In this document: positions 5,777-7,773 of the stretch, in pieces
How positions within the stretch are numbered: the stretch's first letter is position 1
Layout of the letters: each line of letters begins with the position of its first letter
Assembly: GCA_023440945.1 (NCBI GenBank)
Contig: JAEZRL010000243.1
Span: 1 to 7,773 of the forward strand
Direction: 5' to 3'
Length of the DNA stretch: 7,773 bases
Origin: Bacteroidota bacterium
GTDB taxonomy: Bacteria > Bacteroidota > Bacteroidia > Chitinophagales > Chitinophagaceae
Notes under the pieces: generated by a model
What the model was told of the DNA's origin: nothing
The model's input: only the letters and a program-made list of their open reading frames with translations
The model's database searches: none
Program-made: the position numbers and the translations under genes

Positions 5777-6712
5777 TTAAATTTCGTTTACCAAGTTTTC
5801 AACTTCTTCGGCACAACCGAAAGCCAAAGTAAAACCGCTTCCACCATGACCATAATTATGAATAATGTTACCTTCTCTTTCGACTCTTAATTCAGGACGA
5901 TAAGGACGAAGTCCCGCCCAACTACCAAGTACTTTTTGTTTTTCTAGCTCAGGAAAAACTTCATAAGCATTAGTCAATATTCTTTCAATCGTTGAAGGTT
6001 CTGTTGTTTCTGCAAAAACATTTTGCTCATACGTTCCGCCAACAATAATTGAATCTTGTCTTGGAACAACATACAAAGGTTTTTCATTATCAAGAAAAAT
6101 AGGAAGATCGTTCTTTGGTTCTAATAAAGCAACTTGTCCGCGAACAGGAATAACAGAAAGATCGTTGCACAATTTCCTTGAACCCAAAGCAGAACAGTTT
6201 ATTACTACATCAAACTCTTTTGCAAGATCATTCAAATCTTCTATTTCTTTTTGTTCAAATCGAACCAGATTTTCTTCAAGTTGTCTATATAAATACGGAA
6301 GGAAAATTTGCGTTTCAATTAATGGAACCGTGATATCGTAACCTGATTGGTAAATGTTCTTAAGTTCATCTTTCTGCATTAAGCGATAGGAGCCTTCAGG
6401 CATAAATTCGATCCAAACCGGTTCTTCATCTTCTACATTTTCACGTAGTACTTTTATCAGTTGATGCATGCTGATGCCGGTTTCATTATTGTTCGAAAGT
6501 TGCCGGTAAACATCATAGCTTTTTTGACACCATTTAATGCCTCTCTTGTCATTGCGTATGTGGTACGGAAACCAAAATGCAGCAGCACGGTTTGAAGTTG
6601 TATTCGGGGGAAATGCTTTTGCAAAAATGGTGATGTTGTGCGGATGTTTTGTCAATGCATAAGCACAGGATAAACCACTTATGCCTGCGCCAACAATAGC
6701 AACGTTTTTCAT
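5777..6712 (-). CDS. D-amino-acid oxidase (FAD-dependent, DAO family)
   Basis: The enzyme oxidises D-amino acids with O2 to 2-oxo acids, ammonia and H2O2 (EC 1.4.3.3 in characterised relatives). The 311 residues begin with the Rossmann dinucleotide motif VAIVGAGISGLSCA (4-17). FAD-contact and fold motifs follow: TTSNRAAAFWFPY (38-50, equivalent to the AAGLWQPY region of mammalian DAAO), INCSALGSR (171-179), PVRGQV (189-194), and LRPYRPELRVERE (268-280), whose Arg272 matches the substrate-carboxylate Arg283 of the mammalian enzyme. The C-terminal signature IIHNYGHGGSGFTLAFGCA (283-301) fits the DAO family pattern fully. Tyr214 seems to match Tyr228; no counterpart of Tyr224 is obvious. The FWFPY motif favours D-amino-acid over D-aspartate oxidase, but the substrate remains open. 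No signal peptide or PTS1-like tail is present. The ATG overlaps the upstream gene's TGA (ATGA, 6709-6712), so translation is probably coupled. Confidence 0.92.
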   Translation of the reverse strand: MKNVAIVGAGISGLSCAYALTKHPHNITIFAKAFPPNTTSNRAAAFWFPYHIRNDKRGIKWCQKSYDVYRQLSNNNETGISMHQLIKVLRENVEDEEPVWIEFMPEGSYRLMQKDELKNIYQSGYDITVPLIETQIFLPYLYRQLEENLVRFEQKEIEDLNDLAKEFDVVINCSALGSRKLCNDLSVIPVRGQVALLEPKNDLPIFLDNEKPLYVVPRQDSIIVGGTYEQNVFAETTEPSTIERILTNAYEVFPELEKQKVLGSWAGLRPYRPELRVEREGNIIHNYGHGGSGFTLAFGCAEEVENLVNEI

Positions 6713-7773
6713 TGTAATCCTTTTAGTGAATGATCAAGGTCATTGAGAATATCTGTTATATTTTCAATTCCTACACTCATTCTTATCAATCCGTCCGTTA
6801 TGCCATATTGCAAACGCTCTTCTCTTGATACACCGAAATGACTCATAGAAGCAGGATGCGACAGTAGCGTGTCCACCGTTCCAAGTGATACAGCCCGCAC
6901 ACACATTTGTAATTTATCAATGAATTGTTTACCTGCATTTAATCCGCCTTTCAATTCAAAACTCATCATAGCGCCGGGATGACGCATTTGTTTTTTTGCA
7001 ACTGCATGATCAGGGTGATCAGGAAGTCCGTTGTAATTCACTTTTGCAACAGCAGGATGTTGCTGCAAAAAATCTGCAACAGCAACAGCATTACTGCAAT
7101 GACGTTCCATTCTTATTTCAAGCGTTTTCATGCCAACGATCAAAAGAAATGCATCGAAAGGATTAGCATTTCCACCTAATAATTTATACCATTTTGTTCC
7201 TTTAGTGCGCATAAATTCTATATCACGTCCTAATAACACACCACCTATCGCTGTGCCATGGCCGTTTAAAAATTTTGTTGTTGAATGAAAAACAAAGTCA
7301 ACATCATATTTAAAGGGTTGCTGTAAATAAGGAGAAGCAAAGGTGTTATCAACTGTAACGATCAAACCGTTTGCTTTTGCAATTTTACTAACTGCTTCAA
7401 TATCCACACACTGGATGGTCGGATTGGCAGGTGTTTCAATATGCACTAAACGAATAGAAGGATTCTGTTTGATCGTTTCTTCTACAACGTTCAAATCCCG
7501 CAGGTCGGCAATAATTGTGTTGATGCCATTTTCACCTAATACTTTATGCATTAGTTCATGTGTGCCACCATATAACGAATAATGTGAAAGAAGCGTGTCG
7601 CCTGTCTTTAAATTTGCCATAAACATGGTAGCCATCGCGGCTTGTCCGCTTGCATGCAACAATGCTTTCAATTGCAAAGGCTCACCATTAGCATTGGTGA
7701 TACCAAAACTTTCAAGTGAAGCGATGGTTTGTTCTGCAACTGCAAAGGTTGGATTACCCCACCTGCTGTAAAT
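6709..7773 (-). CDS. PLP-dependent Cys/Met-metabolism enzyme (trans-sulfuration family), N-terminus outside window
   Basis: The frame is open from the right edge to the TGA at 6709-6711 and gives 354 residues, so about 40-60 N-terminal residues are missing. Reading in from 7773 it starts with IYSRWGNPTFAVAEQTIASL, the family's typical Y-SR-GNPT motif. Taking residue 1 at the right edge, SLYGGTHELM (66-75) has the tyrosine that stacks on PLP (Tyr68), ETPANPT (113-119) and TVDNTFASPY (140-149) carry the cofactor-binding Asp142, and STTKFLNGHGTAIGG (164-178) has the PLP lysine Lys167. LIRMSVGIEN (329-338) holds the substrate-carboxylate arginine (Arg331). Characterised relatives are methionine gamma-lyase, cystathionine gamma-lyase or beta-lyase, cystathionine gamma-synthase and O-acetylhomoserine sulfhydrylase. 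YGG instead of the YGC of methionine gamma-lyase argues mildly against that enzyme, and the exact reaction is not decided. It is the first visible gene of the operon and its promoter lies outside. Confidence 0.93.
   Translation of the reverse strand: MYSRWGNPTFAVAEQTIASLESFGITNANGEPLQLKALLHASGQAAMATMFMANLKTGDTLLSHYSLYGGTHELMHKVLGENGINTIIADLRDLNVVEETIKQNPSIRLVHIETPANPTIQCVDIEAVSKIAKANGLIVTVDNTFASPYLQQPFKYDVDFVFHSTTKFLNGHGTAIGGVLLGRDIEFMRTKGTKWYKLLGGNANPFDAFLLIVGMKTLEIRMERHCSNAVAVADFLQQHPAVAKVNYNGLPDHPDHAVAKKQMRHPGAMMSFELKGGLNAGKQFIDKLQMCVRAVSLGTVDTLLSHPASMSHFGVSREERLQYGITDGLIRMSVGIENITDILNDLDHSLKGLQ

Noticed and set aside
6979..7582. Plus-strand open frames (6979-7179 and 7343-7582) lying across the PLP enzyme gene.
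   Set aside because: They are antisense shadows of a strongly conserved minus-strand gene and have no domain-like pattern.
6709..7677. Taking the TTG at 7675-7677 as the start of the PLP enzyme.
   Set aside because: The frame continues to the right edge and encodes the conserved IYSRWGNPT motif, so the gene is cut by the window and does not start here.

Overview
The window looks like ordinary chromosomal DNA from a member of the Bacteroidota, most likely the Chitinophagaceae or a close relative. The evidence is AT-rich DNA with long A/T runs between genes, almost no Shine-Dalgarno sequences before start codons, the tail of a DUF4834-type protein (a family I know only from this phylum), exported proteins whose signal peptides end in the 'AQ' or 'SQ' style, and a carboxypeptidase-regulatory-like domain fused to a von Willebrand A protein. 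The genus assignment is inference.

Layout from left to right. Positions 1-180 (+) hold the C-terminal tail of a DUF4834-like protein. An intergenic terminator hairpin (about 231-269) follows, and faces a minus-strand myo-inositol oxygenase (288-1163). Divergent from it are two plus-strand genes: an exported NTF2-like/DUF4440-type protein (1340-1765) and an 81-residue single-membrane-helix protein (1875-2120), closed by a strong terminator (2138-2166). A cytoplasmic FKBP-type prolyl isomerase (2239-2673) is on the minus strand. Divergent from it is hypoxanthine phosphoribosyltransferase (2864-3403, +), followed by a 590-residue exported VWA protein of the YfbK type that starts at TTG (3470-5242, +). 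The right-hand third is a minus-strand operon, transcribed in this order: a PLP-dependent Cys/Met-metabolism enzyme (runs off the right edge, ends at 6709), a D-amino-acid oxidase (5777-6712, ATGA overlap with the preceding gene) and a GNAT acetyltransferase resembling spermidine/spermine or thialysine acetyltransferases (5320-5769, 7-nt gap).

How the genes work together. Most are single transcription units for housekeeping or general metabolism: purine salvage, inositol oxidation and protein folding. The only clear functional unit is the tightly packed three-gene amino-acid operon. Its gene content suggests catabolism or detoxification of amino acids, possibly sulfur-containing or D-forms, followed by N-acetylation of an amine; the substrates cannot be read from the sequence. 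No gene-free stretch exceeds 300 bases. I saw no mobile element, CRISPR array, tRNA or rRNA, and nothing that I can defend as a previously undescribed system. The points most worth checking are the operon, the isolated eukaryotic-type inositol oxygenase and the non-ATG start of the VWA protein.
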